Origin: an uncultured Crocinitomix sp.
Lineage (GTDB): Bacteria; Bacteroidota; Bacteroidia; Flavobacteriales_D; Crocinitomicaceae
Length of the DNA: 64,000 nucleotides
Assembly (NCBI GenBank): GCA_937136425.1
Contig: CAKZON010000068.1
Span: forward strand, 62,001 to 126,000
Direction: 5' to 3'
The notes beneath the pieces were generated by a model, which made no database searches, was not told where the DNA came from, and saw only the letters and a list, made by a program, of their open reading frames with translations. The translations under genes were made by a program, and so were the position numbers. How positions within the stretch are numbered: the stretch's first letter is position 1; each line of letters opens with the position of its first letter. Below are positions 27,599 through 38,305 of the stretch, piece after piece.

Positions 27599-28375
27599 TT
27601 ATAAGGATTTAAGCGTTTTAACAAAACTAGACACTCTATTTCGTGCAACAGAAAGCAGTTTACCATTCTTTAAAATAGCGAAGTGACCATCCTCATTCAA
27701 ATACTCTTTTAAATAATCCATATTTACAATATGTGACTTATGAATACGATAAAAAATAGCAGGAGTTAAAATTCCCTCATATATTTTTAGGGTTCTTGTA
27801 TCCAAATAACGCGTTCCGTCAGCAAAATATAATACGGTACAATTACCAGAGGCTTCTAAGTACATGATATCATTAATATCAATTAACTTAATTCCTTTTG
27901 TGTGGCTAATGGCAACCTTATTTCCATAACCTTGAGACTCCATTGATGAAGAAAGGTTTTTGATCGATTCAAAATAGGTATCAAAATTACCTGGGTTTTC
28001 GCTAAAGGTAGATCGAGACTCTTTAATTTTATTTACCGCACGAACTAAATCATCAATATCAACAGGTTTTAAAACATAGTGAATTGCATTTGCGTTAAAA
28101 GCACGCAAGGCATAGTCTTTAAATGCTGTTACAAAAACAACTAAAAAGTCTCTGTTTTCAATATTATCCAACAAATCAAATCCTTCTGACCCGCTTGGCA
28201 TTCTGATGTCTAGAAAAACAACATCTGGTTTAAGTTCTTCAATTTTTTCTTTGGCTGTACCAATATTCCCTGCATCACCAATTACTTCAACATCTTCACA
28301 GTACTCATGCAGTAACATGGTTAGATTTTTTCTTGCCAAATCCTCATCATCTACTACTATCGCTTTAAGTTTCAT
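27599..28375 (-). CDS. LytTR-family response regulator
   Basis: The 258-aa protein has a receiver with D9/D10, phosphoacceptor D56 (VFLDIRMP), T83 and K103 (YVLKPVD), and a C-terminal LytTR domain (about 150-255; IMYLEASGNCTVLYF, FYRIHKSHIVNMDYL). It is the upstream member of an operon with the propeller sensor kinase, 3 bp away. The receiver is close to that of the YehT/LytR group. Confidence 0.94.
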   Translation of the reverse strand: MKLKAIVVDDEDLARKNLTMLLHEYCEDVEVIGDAGNIGTAKEKIEELKPDVVFLDIRMPSGSEGFDLLDNIENRDFLVVFVTAFKDYALRAFNANAIHYVLKPVDIDDLVRAVNKIKESRSTFSENPGNFDTYFESIKNLSSSMESQGYGNKVAISHTKGIKLIDINDIMYLEASGNCTVLYFADGTRYLDTRTLKIYEGILTPAIFYRIHKSHIVNMDYLKEYLNEDGHFAILKNGKLLSVARNRVSSFVKTLKSL

Positions 28376-28778
28376 TTCCTAAATGTGTTGTGGTTTCACG
28401 ATTTGAATAGTTTCTACTAATCAATTCATTTCAGCCGATTTCTTCATGGTTCTAGCTTATTTCATTACATCCTTAAAAGGTGTACTTCAATAAGTTTCTC
28501 CTAAAAATACAAATTAGATTGGAAAACCATTAAATCTGTTTTTAATACATTTTAATAAAAAGATACAACTCTACGCCTAATATATTTCCTTTGATTGGCT
28601 TTTTTGCTTTAGATTGCAAATGAAAACATCTAAAAACACGCTTATGATCAACACTTTACACTATGACGAATTAAAACGAATTTGGATTTTTAATGACAAC
28701 GGTAACTAGTTTACCAAATTCGAAAAAAAAGACCAGCTAAAAATTTAGCTGGTCTTTTTTTTATCAATAAAATGTGAC
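28376..28778. other. Intergenic region, 403 bp, with a possible 29-codon ORF
   Basis: The gap contains the terminator at 28722-28762 and, on the plus strand, a short frame from ATG 28620 to TAG 28709 that would encode 29 residues rich in Lys and Asn. A TTCCTTTG sequence precedes it, near the -7 consensus. Whether it is translated is unknown. Confidence 0.35.
28722..28762 (-). terminator. Strong bidirectional terminator after the 2570-aa gene
   Basis: GACCAGCTAAA (28731-28741) pairs with TTTAGCTGGTC (28744-28754), flanked by eight A on one side and eight T on the other, so it can work in both directions. Confidence 0.9.
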
Positions 28779-31700
28779 TTAACCACGTTTCATTCCACCA
28801 CCATTGTTATTATTGGTAGGTGCACCTAGTTGTTTTTTATCGTCCTTTTTATCATCAGAAGGTTTCATTGATCCACCGCTTGCAACAAACTTAATGGTAT
28901 AAGTAGTCGTTGCTACCTGATTTCCATTTTTAGCTGTAATACGGATTGTATTTGAACCACCTTTCAGTTTTAAAGTTGAAACTAATTCTCCAGAAGCAGG
29001 ATTAAATGAATAACTCGTCATTTTTACACCGTTTACTGTAAGCGTAATTCCTGATTTACTTTTTACGTTTGAAATTTTAGTTTTAAGTACAAATGTTGGT
29101 GTATTTACCGTTTTGGTTGAAGTTGCAGGGTTCACATTTTTGAACACTGGTTTTTTAGCCATTTGTTGGCCTCCACCACCATTATTATTTTGTTGTTGAC
29201 CTGTACCTACGTTTTGTGCAGGTTTTTTATAAGTAATAACGTATGAAATGCTCGCCTTTTTATCCCCATTTTTAGCATCCACTTTAATTGTGTTTGCTCC
29301 TTCTCGCAATCTAACTGTAGCAGTCATAATTTTTGACCCTGAGCTAAATGTAAAGTTGGTTGTTTTGGTACCATTAATTGTTAATGTCAAATCAGATTTA
29401 GACATTACATTAATTGCTCGTGTTTTCACAACATGCGTTGGCTTATTTGTTTTTGAAGTACTGATGCTTGGAGACACTCTAGTCAACTTAGGTGTTAAAC
29501 TAGTACCTTGTTGTTGCCCAAAAGTTCCACCACCGCCGGTTCCTCCACTGCCCATTTGCTGCGCTGCCTGCTTTTCATACGTGATATAATATGTAATAGC
29601 CGCTTTCTTGCCATTGTTAGCTTCAACTTTAATCGCATTTACACCTTGGTTTAAGCGAACCACGGCTGCCATTTGTTTTGTGTTACTGTTATAGTTAAAA
29701 GCACTTGTTTTAACACCATTAACATACAAGTTAATCTCTGCTTTGCTTTTTACGTTTGTTACTTTCGTTTTTAACGTTAGCGTTTTAGACTTTACCGTAG
29801 TTTTAGTTGTGATTGGACTCACAGGTGTAATTTTAGGAACTAACACTTGTTGTACTTTAGTTCCACCGCCACCATCAGTTCCAGTTCCTTGAGTACCTAA
29901 TCCGTTTGTTTTCCCACCATCATCTTCGCCTGGTGCAACACCACCTGGAATAGTTAATGAAATTGTATAGGTAACTGTTTCTGTACTACAATCATTACTC
30001 AATGTAAACTGAACTGTATTCGATCCTGCAGCCAGCGTAATTCCAGATAAAGTAACACGTGAACCATCAAAACTAATTGGTTTACTCACTCCATTTACTA
30101 AAGCTGTAACATCTCCAGCATCTTCAACGTTTGTAGTTCCTAAAACAATCGTATAAGGGTTAAGCGTTGTAGCTGTACTTAATCGGTTTGGAGTAATTAA
30201 TGTGTGCGATACAGGTGAGCAAGGCTCTTCACAAACACCGTCCCAACCTGGATTTGCAACATAATCTCCGAATGGTTCTCCAGCCGCACTTAAATTACAA
30301 CCAGATCGAATCCAAACACCAACAATACATCTTCCAGCTTTATCTCCTGTTGCTGAGAATGTTCCTGTCATTCCTGTTACATCAGTAATTATTTGAGTTG
30401 TTCCGTCATCTAAGTTCAAGATAACGTTCATCAAATCTTTGTCAGAAAATGCCGTTGCTGATTTATTATCAGCAGAGAAGGTTGCAGAAACTGTAGGCAC
30501 ACAATTCTCTTCCTCTAACACATAAGTTACAACATATGTTGCACGTGCTGTTCCACAATCATTTGTTAAGGTAACAACTGCTGTATTTGTTGGAATAGAA
30601 ATATAAGGCATTTCAAAAATCACTGTTCCTGAAGAATAAGTGAAATCAATAGCCGCACCATTTAAAGTAATTGCAATTTGCTCTTCTGTTACATTTTCAA
30701 CTGTTAATGAAACCGTATAAGTATCTCCTTCAATTGTTACTTCAGATTCTGTTGGAGAAACCATAGTATAAGTTGGAGGTGCACAAGGTGCATCATAAAC
30801 AACATTCACTCCACCGGTTACTCGCTCACATCCGTTGATAACAATTTCAATTGAATTAGATCCGTCTAACAATGTTAAAGGAGCCTCCAACTGATTCATA
30901 GCCATGTCAAACTCGAATGGTACAGCAACTCCGTTGAATCTTAAAAGAATATCTCCTGGATCTTCAATGTTGAAGATAGTTGCAAAGAACACAAGTTCTT
31001 GCTCAACCAGCACCATTCCATCTGTCAATCCGTTGATAATTATCTCAGGAATATCACAATGAGCATGATCAATAGTATACGTTACTGTTTCAGTACTACA
31101 GTCATTACCAAAAGTGATTGCTACTGTATTAGAACCTTCAACTAACGGAATACTTGCAATTGAAATTACACCACCTGCAAATGTATGCGCGATTGTACTT
31201 CCATTCAAGGTTGCGTTAATTGTTCCTGATGAAACATTAGTAGTATTCAAACTCAAAGCAATTGACTCCTCTTCTGTTTCAGATACTAAAGTACCTGGAG
31301 AAACCAAACTATAAGTTACAGGCGAACAAGGGACAGAATATCTAACTTGAATTTTGTTCGTTGCCGTTTCGCAACCATTAGCTGTTAATTGAATTGTATT
31401 AACGCCTACTGTTAAGTTAAGGTTTGCTGTAACTGTTCCACTCCCTGCATCATAAGCAAATGGCGCTGCAACTCCATTTAGGGTTAGCTCCAATTGTTCT
31501 GCTGATTCAATATTTGTAACTAATCCAATAAAGCTGTAAAGTGACGATACACTTGTTAATCGGTTAGTAGATAAATTTACACTTGGTGTATTACAATCAT
31601 CATGTGTAATTGTATAAGTAATAAATTCACTGCTGCAAGGATTGTTCATTCCTACAACGATTGTATTTGCCCCATCTTTTAAAGAAATTCCGTTAACCGT

Positions 31701-34700
31701 AAGGATATTACCACTTAAAGTAAATGGAATTGGCAATCCAGCATTTGTTACGTTGATGCTACCCGCATTAACATGTTGTACTACTAAGTTAATGTTATAA
31801 GTATCATCAGCACTTTCAGCCGTTAATGAAGAAGGGCTTCCTAATGTATACGAAATCGGATCACAAGGAATTGTATAATTTACAGTATATGCCTTGCTTT
31901 TCGTTTCGCATCCGTTTGCAACTACTCTTATTGAATTGCTACCCTCAGCTAAAGTTAAACTTGCATTTAATCCACCTGAAACAAGATCAAATACAAACGG
32001 CACAGGTGCATCATTTAAGAAGACTTGTATCGCTCCTGCATTTGGAACATTTGTAACGTTTGCTTGGAAGTTATATAATGACTCAGTTACTGCATTTGGA
32101 TTTGCACCCAATGTAATTACTGGTGCCGCACATCCAGAATAGTTGATTGAATAATTTACAACATCTGAACTACAATCATTTGCCATGCTCACAATCACTG
32201 TGTTTGTTCCATCAATCAAATCAATACCTGTAATAGTAATAATTTTAGATTCAGTATTAAACATGAATGGAATAGATGATCCGTTCAATTTAACGCTGAT
32301 TTGACCAGCATTATCAACACCAAATGTGCTTAATGTAATTTCATATTCACTTTCAACAGAAACTGTTGGTGTAACATTTGGCATCATTAACGTATGCGAA
32401 ATTTTGTCGCAAGGCGGCTCATAAGTTAAGCTTGCCTCTGCACTTACAGATTCACATCCGTTTGCTTGGATATTCACCATATTACTTCCATCTAATAATG
32501 GGAATTCAGCAGTTAATAAATGTGTTGTTGGATCAAAATCAAAATCTGCTGGTGATCCATTAATCAATAAAACAATATCAGAAGCATCAGACACATTTGT
32601 AACAATCACCGCCAAGTGGAAGATACCCTCTGTCACAACCATACCTGGATAGATACTGTTAATGATAATTACAGGTGGCTCACAACCCTCATAATTAATC
32701 GTATAAGTTACTGTACTTTCACTACACTCGTTAGACATTGCAACTACTACAGTGTTTTCACCATCAACTAAGCTCAAGCCATTCAATTGTATATTTCCAG
32801 AAATTGGATCAAACAAAGGAGTAACTGAAGCCCCATTTAATGTTGCCGTAACTTGGTCAACACTTACAATTCCGCTTGCATGTAATGTAACATCATACGA
32901 ATCTGTTGGTGAAGTTACTGTGTTTGTTGCTGGAGATAATAAACTCGTAACAATTGTTTCACAAGGCACCTCACGCGTAACAGTCATTCTATGCGTATCA
33001 GATCCACAAGCATTTTCAACTCTAATTTCAATTGCGTTTGAACCTACATTAAGTGTTAATGCCTCTGTTAAGATATCCGTTCCCTCGTTATAAGAGAATT
33101 CATGCGAAACACCGTTTAACAATAAAATAATGTCAGCAGTTTCAGCATTTGAAATAGTTGCATTCACTATGATTGATTCGCTTTCAGTGCTTGCTCCAGT
33201 TAATGGGCTTACTCCTGAAATTACTGGTACTTTACATTCTTCACGAATGATATTATAAACTAGTACAGCACCACCACAGTCAGTGTTAGCAGTAATTGAA
33301 ATTGCATTACTTCCAATTAGTAGGTTGATTCCAGAAATAGTTATCGTTCCTGTTCCAGCATCAAACGCAAATGGTATGTCACTTCCGTTCAGTTTAACTG
33401 TTAATTCACCTGCATTAGCAACATGCGTTGCAGTAGCAACTACTGAAACCACCTCATCCAATGTTGAGAAAGAAGTTTCTCCAGTAGCAGTTAATGTAGG
33501 GTCATAACAAGGAGCATCAGGCGCCTCATAAATCAATGTAAATGTTGCTTGGTTTGTTCCACACTCATTTGTTACAATAACATTTACAGCGTTAGAACCT
33601 TCTAATAAAGTAATTGCTTTAGACGCAATTGACGTTTCACCGTTATAAGTCATATATCCTTGACTTACGCCGTTCAATCTCAATTCAACCGTAGTTCCTG
33701 GCGAATGATTATTGATTTGTGCATCAATTGTTACGTTTGGCTCTTCTACAGTAGAATAAGGTACAGGTGATATATATCCAACCGTTGGAATAATACACGG
33801 TTCATCATCTTTTTCAAAATTAATTACTGCCAAGTCAGAATCTGACCCATCTGCATTTTCAACTGACACCTCAAAGATATTACTACCCGGAATCAATGTT
33901 GCATTGTATACAATTTGGTTTCCACCAATGAATGCATAAGCAGCATCTGAAATTAACACCCCATTTTGCTTGAATACAATTTGACTCTTAGAATCAATAT
34001 GCGTTGTGTTTGCAGTTACAGTGAACGGCGCCACATCAGACAAGTGCGGTGAAGTTGGCGGATTAATAAAGTTTACAGTTGGAGGACATGGAACAACAGG
34101 TTTTTTATACTTGATGATTCTCATATCCGAATCTGTTCCAGCAACGTTAGTTCCAGAAATTGAAACTATGTTACTTCCTTCATTCATTACGATTGGCAAG
34201 TTCAACACCTTAGTGTAAGTATTATAAGTAAAGGCAGCCGTTGGAATACCATTTACACTAACATTAATATCTGCAGCGCTTGCTACATTTAATACACTTG
34301 CAACAACAGTAATGTTTGGCGATTCAAACTCAATATTATCAACCGCAGTATAAGTAATATCTACAATTGGTGGAGCTTGAGGAATTGTTCTTCTGTAAAT
34401 GATTGTTGTTGTTTCAACATCCATTCCATCTTCGTTCACACCTTTAATTTCAATTACGTTTGAACCTTCAACCAAACTTGTTGTAAAGTTCATCATGTCA
34501 GAAGACACACTATAAGAGAAAAGAGTAGAAACAACACCATTAATCTTTAATGTAATATTAGATGCAGATGAAACATGCTCAACTTTTGCTGTTACATTAT
34601 AAGAAGCTGTATAAACCGTTATAGGATCTGCAGCAGGATCAATAAATGTTACAATTGGTGGTTGTGGTGCATCAGGTCTACTATAAATGATAGTAGTTGA

Positions 34701-36491
34701 CGCAAAATCAGAACCTGCCTCATTAACACCTGTAATCTCTACAATATTGGCCCCTACAATTAATCCGGTGCTGAAATAAATTTCTTTCGTAGTTGTGTTG
34801 AAAGAATAAGATCCAACAGGATTTCCGTTTACTTTAATAGTTAACCCGGCTTTTGAAGCCACATGCAATGCTGTCGCTCGAATGTTAATAGATGATGTAT
34901 TGGTATAATAAGGATCTACTCCAGGGTTTACAAAATCCACAATTGGTGGTTGTTGTGCTTCTGGTTTTTTGTAAATAATTTGTACCGTTTTACTATCACT
35001 ACCTACTTCGTTAGTGGCAGTTACTGTAACTGTATTTGTTCCTTCATTTAAGTTTAGAGAGGCATTTACAACTTTCGCTGCACCATCATAACTAAATGCG
35101 TTTAAGTTAACTCCATTTAAGTATACTCTAATTTGCGACTTACGATCAACATTTAATACTGTTGATACTAATCCAAATATATTGGAAGAAGTATAGTAAG
35201 GCGTGTAAGGCGGATTAGTAATTGTTACAATCGGTGGATTTTTTGGTTCCTCCTCTTCTTTATAAATTATAATCACAGACTCATAATCAGACCCGGCTTC
35301 ATTTGTACCTGTTATCTCAAACAAGTTTTGCCCTGGGTGTAAAATCACTCGGCTTTCAAACTGATCTGTATAAGGGTTGAAAGTAAAGTTTGTATTGATG
35401 TTTCCATCTTGCTTAAATGTTACCTTTTCCTTACTGTCAACATAATAGATATTCGCTTTAATTTTAAACGAATTCTCCATTGTAGTATGTGGGCTTGAAT
35501 TCGGATCATAAATATCTACAATAGGTAGTTTTTTAGTTACCGGATCAATAATAGGATCTGTAGGTTCGTCCGTATCAAAATCATCAATATCTGGATCATC
35601 AACTATAGGATCATCTTCATATTTTCCATTAAACAAATGGAATTTAAAAGTTAATGCCGTATAGTGGTATATATCATTATCAAACGAAGGTGTTCCGTTA
35701 AATTCATTTGGCATTCCGTCAAACAAATTATTACGTGTCCATGTCATTTTATGCTCTAGTCCAATAGCAACTGCAGGATGAACCTGTTTGCTAATTCCAA
35801 AACCAAAACTTGGTGCCCAATCCACTTCATATTCAAAAGCGTCTCCTACTAAAGAAGTTTCGTAATCATCATCTTGTAAATTCAAGATATTGGATTGCGA
35901 AGGGTTAGCAGGCAATTGATCATAGTCGTATGTAGGTTCATTCAAGAATATATCATCATCAACCAAGTTTGTTGCTGTATGATACCCTTTAACACCAATT
36001 CCTCCAAACACGGAAAGATTCCACCCCGTATTTTGGCGTAATCGATTGGTATTTAAAACCAACTCTAATGAACCACTTAACAAGTTGGTTCTATAATTTG
36101 GAATAAAATAACCTAACGAATCTTGATACGTCTGCAACACAGGTTGACCATAAAGGTTTAACCCAACAGAAGACGCACTATCTAGTGCATATCGGTCAGT
36201 TGCTTGTCCTTGAAATTGCGCATGCAAAAAACGTGCACGCAAATCCCATGAAAAGATCTTATCTGGATTCATGCCAAATGACTTACCGAAAGTAAGCCCA
36301 TAACCACCACGCACACGATAATCTACTTCGGTTTGTGTTGACCATGTTCCACCAACATTCAGTCCTATAAACCATCTGGTGTCTCGGTCGTAATTAACAT
36401 GATACTGTGCAAACCCCTGACTTATTGTAAGTACCGTGAATGCTAATAGTGTAAAAATTCTAATCATACGCCTAAATAAAATGTTTCGCAA
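28779..36491 (-). CDS. Giant outer-membrane-associated protein: barrel-like N-domain plus about 22 Ig-like repeats
   Basis: The 2570-aa protein has a signal peptide (to about residue 28). A region of about 250 residues follows that looks like an outer membrane beta-barrel (alternating strands, aromatic girdles such as WFIGLNVGGTWS and YGLTFGKSFG). A proline/acidic linker leads to about 22 tandem repeats of 90-100 residues with a shared frame: PPIVxFxNP, a strand, (V/I)xLNG, FxYN, and LxxGxNxIxVxxxNxxGSD. A divergent module interrupts them near residue 1990. The tail is Gly/Gln/Asn-rich and ends in a basic segment. No T9SS sorting domain is visible. It may be a barrel-anchored surface adhesin; that is inference. 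Confidence 0.88.
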   Translation of the reverse strand: MRNILFRRMIRIFTLLAFTVLTISQGFAQYHVNYDRDTRWFIGLNVGGTWSTQTEVDYRVRGGYGLTFGKSFGMNPDKIFSWDLRARFLHAQFQGQATDRYALDSASSVGLNLYGQPVLQTYQDSLGYFIPNYRTNLLSGSLELVLNTNRLRQNTGWNLSVFGGIGVKGYHTATNLVDDDIFLNEPTYDYDQLPANPSQSNILNLQDDDYETSLVGDAFEYEVDWAPSFGFGISKQVHPAVAIGLEHKMTWTRNNLFDGMPNEFNGTPSFDNDIYHYTALTFKFHLFNGKYEDDPIVDDPDIDDFDTDEPTDPIIDPVTKKLPIVDIYDPNSSPHTTMENSFKIKANIYYVDSKEKVTFKQDGNINTNFTFNPYTDQFESRVILHPGQNLFEITGTNEAGSDYESVIIIYKEEEEPKNPPIVTITNPPYTPYYTSSNIFGLVSTVLNVDRKSQIRVYLNGVNLNAFSYDGAAKVVNASLNLNEGTNTVTVTATNEVGSDSKTVQIIYKKPEAQQPPIVDFVNPGVDPYYTNTSSINIRATALHVASKAGLTIKVNGNPVGSYSFNTTTKEIYFSTGLIVGANIVEITGVNEAGSDFASTTIIYSRPDAPQPPIVTFIDPAADPITVYTASYNVTAKVEHVSSASNITLKINGVVSTLFSYSVSSDMMNFTTSLVEGSNVIEIKGVNEDGMDVETTTIIYRRTIPQAPPIVDITYTAVDNIEFESPNITVVASVLNVASAADINVSVNGIPTAAFTYNTYTKVLNLPIVMNEGSNIVSISGTNVAGTDSDMRIIKYKKPVVPCPPTVNFINPPTSPHLSDVAPFTVTANTTHIDSKSQIVFKQNGVLISDAAYAFIGGNQIVYNATLIPGSNIFEVSVENADGSDSDLAVINFEKDDEPCIIPTVGYISPVPYSTVEEPNVTIDAQINNHSPGTTVELRLNGVSQGYMTYNGETSIASKAITLLEGSNAVNVIVTNECGTNQATFTLIYEAPDAPCYDPTLTATGETSFSTLDEVVSVVATATHVANAGELTVKLNGSDIPFAFDAGTGTITISGINLLIGSNAISITANTDCGGAVLVYNIIREECKVPVISGVSPLTGASTESESIIVNATISNAETADIILLLNGVSHEFSYNEGTDILTEALTLNVGSNAIEIRVENACGSDTHRMTVTREVPCETIVTSLLSPATNTVTSPTDSYDVTLHASGIVSVDQVTATLNGASVTPLFDPISGNIQLNGLSLVDGENTVVVAMSNECSESTVTYTINYEGCEPPVIIINSIYPGMVVTEGIFHLAVIVTNVSDASDIVLLINGSPADFDFDPTTHLLTAEFPLLDGSNMVNIQANGCESVSAEASLTYEPPCDKISHTLMMPNVTPTVSVESEYEITLSTFGVDNAGQISVKLNGSSIPFMFNTESKIITITGIDLIDGTNTVIVSMANDCSSDVVNYSINYSGCAAPVITLGANPNAVTESLYNFQANVTNVPNAGAIQVFLNDAPVPFVFDLVSGGLNASLTLAEGSNSIRVVANGCETKSKAYTVNYTIPCDPISYTLGSPSSLTAESADDTYNINLVVQHVNAGSINVTNAGLPIPFTLSGNILTVNGISLKDGANTIVVGMNNPCSSEFITYTITHDDCNTPSVNLSTNRLTSVSSLYSFIGLVTNIESAEQLELTLNGVAAPFAYDAGSGTVTANLNLTVGVNTIQLTANGCETATNKIQVRYSVPCSPVTYSLVSPGTLVSETEEESIALSLNTTNVSSGTINATLNGSTIAHTFAGGVISIASIPLVEGSNTVAITFGNDCSTETVTYTIDHAHCDIPEIIINGLTDGMVLVEQELVFFATIFNIEDPGDILLRFNGVAVPFEFDMAMNQLEAPLTLLDGSNSIEIVINGCERVTGGVNVVYDAPCAPPTYTMVSPTESEVTIEGDTYTVSLTVENVTEEQIAITLNGAAIDFTYSSGTVIFEMPYISIPTNTAVVTLTNDCGTARATYVVTYVLEEENCVPTVSATFSADNKSATAFSDKDLMNVILNLDDGTTQIITDVTGMTGTFSATGDKAGRCIVGVWIRSGCNLSAAGEPFGDYVANPGWDGVCEEPCSPVSHTLITPNRLSTATTLNPYTIVLGTTNVEDAGDVTALVNGVSKPISFDGSRVTLSGITLAAGSNTVQFTLSNDCSTETVTYTISLTIPGGVAPGEDDGGKTNGLGTQGTGTDGGGGTKVQQVLVPKITPVSPITTKTTVKSKTLTLKTKVTNVKSKAEINLYVNGVKTSAFNYNSNTKQMAAVVRLNQGVNAIKVEANNGKKAAITYYITYEKQAAQQMGSGGTGGGGTFGQQQGTSLTPKLTRVSPSISTSKTNKPTHVVKTRAINVMSKSDLTLTINGTKTTNFTFSSGSKIMTATVRLREGANTIKVDAKNGDKKASISYVITYKKPAQNVGTGQQQNNNGGGGQQMAKKPVFKNVNPATSTKTVNTPTFVLKTKISNVKSKSGITLTVNGVKMTSYSFNPASGELVSTLKLKGGSNTIRITAKNGNQVATTTYTIKFVASGGSMKPSDDKKDDKKQLGAPTNNNNGGGMKRG

Positions 36492-36903
36492 GGTAAGGAT
36501 TTTGTTCGAAAAGGTTTTGGCCTCCCTTGATTAAAAGGTGTTATACACTTTTCGTACCAAAGTTATAAAACTGACCGATAAGTGGTTGTTTTTTTCGGAC
36601 GAAATACGTTTGGTTTTGTTTACTAAATCGTTTAGGAATAGGCAATAAAGTCGAATTTATGGAATTTTACGGCTAGATCGTGTTATTGAGCTTTAATGCG
36701 AATAAAAATAAATAATCCAAAAAACAATGTCTCTATAAAATTAGATCTTTCATAAACCTAAATTTTTCATACAGTAAAAACACCCAATAATTCGAAATTT
36801 AACCATGTATACAAGATATGATACCATCCAATAAAAATTCATTTTTTTCGCCTTAAAGGTTCTAAACATGTATTTATTTTCGCCTCATATTTAACCTTTC
36901 TTT
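36492..36903. other. Divergent intergenic region, 412 bp
   Basis: This AT-rich spacer carries the minus-strand promoter element at 36558-36565. On the plus strand only a poor -7-like TATTTTCG precedes the 424-aa gene. No ORF or repeat was seen. Confidence 0.5.
36558..36565 (-). promoter_or_regulatory. -7 promoter element TAACTTTG for the 2570-aa gene
   Basis: TAACTTTG followed by G on the minus strand, about 67 bp before the start at 36491, matches TAnnTTTG. Confidence 0.5.
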
Positions 36904-38178
36904 ATGGCCAAAAAAGGTGATAAAGATTTAATTTATTCAAGTACTATGCGTTCAACAAACGTTCACAACACACGTAAAGGTTTTTTTGCCTTTTTGGTTT
37001 TATTTTTTGCCCTCAATCATGCTGGATTTGCTCAATATGGATATTATTATGAGCACGGAGCTTCAAAAACAAACGAGCACTTAGGTAATCAAAGAGGTTC
37101 TCGTTATGTAACTCAAATCACCCATTTCAATTTCGATTATGTCTACTCTCGGGTTCATTCCTTTCTTACTTACTCTATGGATAAAGTTGCTATGGAGGAA
37201 ATGCAGGAAAAAAAATCTGGAAAATACACAACTTATTCAAGACGTTATAAAAGTGAATTCTCAGATGAGATTAACACCATTTTTACGATAACAACAGAAT
37301 ATAAAACCGCCGTTGTTGGAGGAGAGCGTGTCATTGTTTCAGCCAAAATATTTGGGTATGAATCATATGTAGGAAAGTTTTTGGAGGAGTTTTGGAAACC
37401 TACTATGAATGCCTCCGATAAGAAAAGCGGGGAAGTAATGAAATTCAACTTTATGGATGACCATGTAAGTGTGAACCTTTTCACAGATAAAGATTCTTAT
37501 CTTGATATGGCATCACTAGTTATTACGAATACAAGCACAGCTAGTTTTTCAGACTTCAAGAAAAAACTTGAACCCTATTTAGCAGATTTCAAGCAAAAGC
37601 GAGCGGAAAAAACCTACCAAATTGCAAATGAGGATGAGGCAATGTATTTAGAAAATAAAAAAACAATTTTAACGCTTGTAAAAGAGCACTTATTGAGAAT
37701 TGGAGATAATCAAACTTATACTGGAAAACTTGAGGTTAGCTTAAAAGTAGATACGAGTGGAAATACATTAGTTACCATTCCATCAGACTTTCCTGGTTCA
37801 CTTGAATTATCCGAACGTCTTAACAAATCTTACTATAACAAATACACTGTTCGCGATTTTTATCTTAGAACGGATGATACATACTCATTTGACATTAACT
37901 TTTTCAGCGAAGTAGGAAATATTTTTGCAACTAATAAATCAATCAATTTTAAAGAAGGCTCAAAATCTTTCGAAGAAAAGGTAGATGCCAAGTTCCGCGA
38001 AGTTGATGAGGGAAGAGGAAATTATACAATTCAAGCAAGAGATTTGACGATTGATAATACAGAAATCAAGTCAGACCTTGTGGTTAAAGAATTCGACAAG
38101 AAAATGGGACCTTTAGGTTATGCCGCAGGAGCAGGTGTTGTTGCTGCAGGTATTCTCTATTTTTTCGTCCTTAATTAA
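36904..38178 (+). CDS. Uncharacterised exported protein with C-terminal membrane helix (424 aa)
   Basis: The ORF starts at 36904, but a signal peptide is best formed from the inner ATG at 36946 (basic NTRKG then FFAFLVLFFALNHAGFAQ). The mature part is Lys/Glu/Asp-rich with mixed strands and helices. The last 20 residues (GYAAGAGVVAAGILYFFVLN) are hydrophobic and could anchor it in the inner membrane. I recognise no family. It stands alone, divergent from the 2570-aa gene and closed by a strong terminator. Confidence 0.75.
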   Translation: MAKKGDKDLIYSSTMRSTNVHNTRKGFFAFLVLFFALNHAGFAQYGYYYEHGASKTNEHLGNQRGSRYVTQITHFNFDYVYSRVHSFLTYSMDKVAMEEMQEKKSGKYTTYSRRYKSEFSDEINTIFTITTEYKTAVVGGERVIVSAKIFGYESYVGKFLEEFWKPTMNASDKKSGEVMKFNFMDDHVSVNLFTDKDSYLDMASLVITNTSTASFSDFKKKLEPYLADFKQKRAEKTYQIANEDEAMYLENKKTILTLVKEHLLRIGDNQTYTGKLEVSLKVDTSGNTLVTIPSDFPGSLELSERLNKSYYNKYTVRDFYLRTDDTYSFDINFFSEVGNIFATNKSINFKEGSKSFEEKVDAKFREVDEGRGNYTIQARDLTIDNTEIKSDLVVKEFDKKMGPLGYAAGAGVVAAGILYFFVLN

Positions 38179-38199
38179 GAAATAAAACACTTTTAAGAA

Positions 38200-38241
38200 G
38201 GTCCTTGATTTTTGATTATGCTCAAAGATCAAGGACTTTTT
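38200..38241 (+). terminator. Rho-independent terminator of the 424-aa gene
   Basis: GTCCTTGAT (38201-38209) pairs with ATCAAGGAC (38228-38236) and is followed by five T, about 22 bp after the stop. Confidence 0.85.
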
Positions 38242-38305
38242 AATTTACATAAAAAATGATTCTTTTTTTTAATCGACTAGAAACCATAATAGGATGATAT
38301 AAAAG

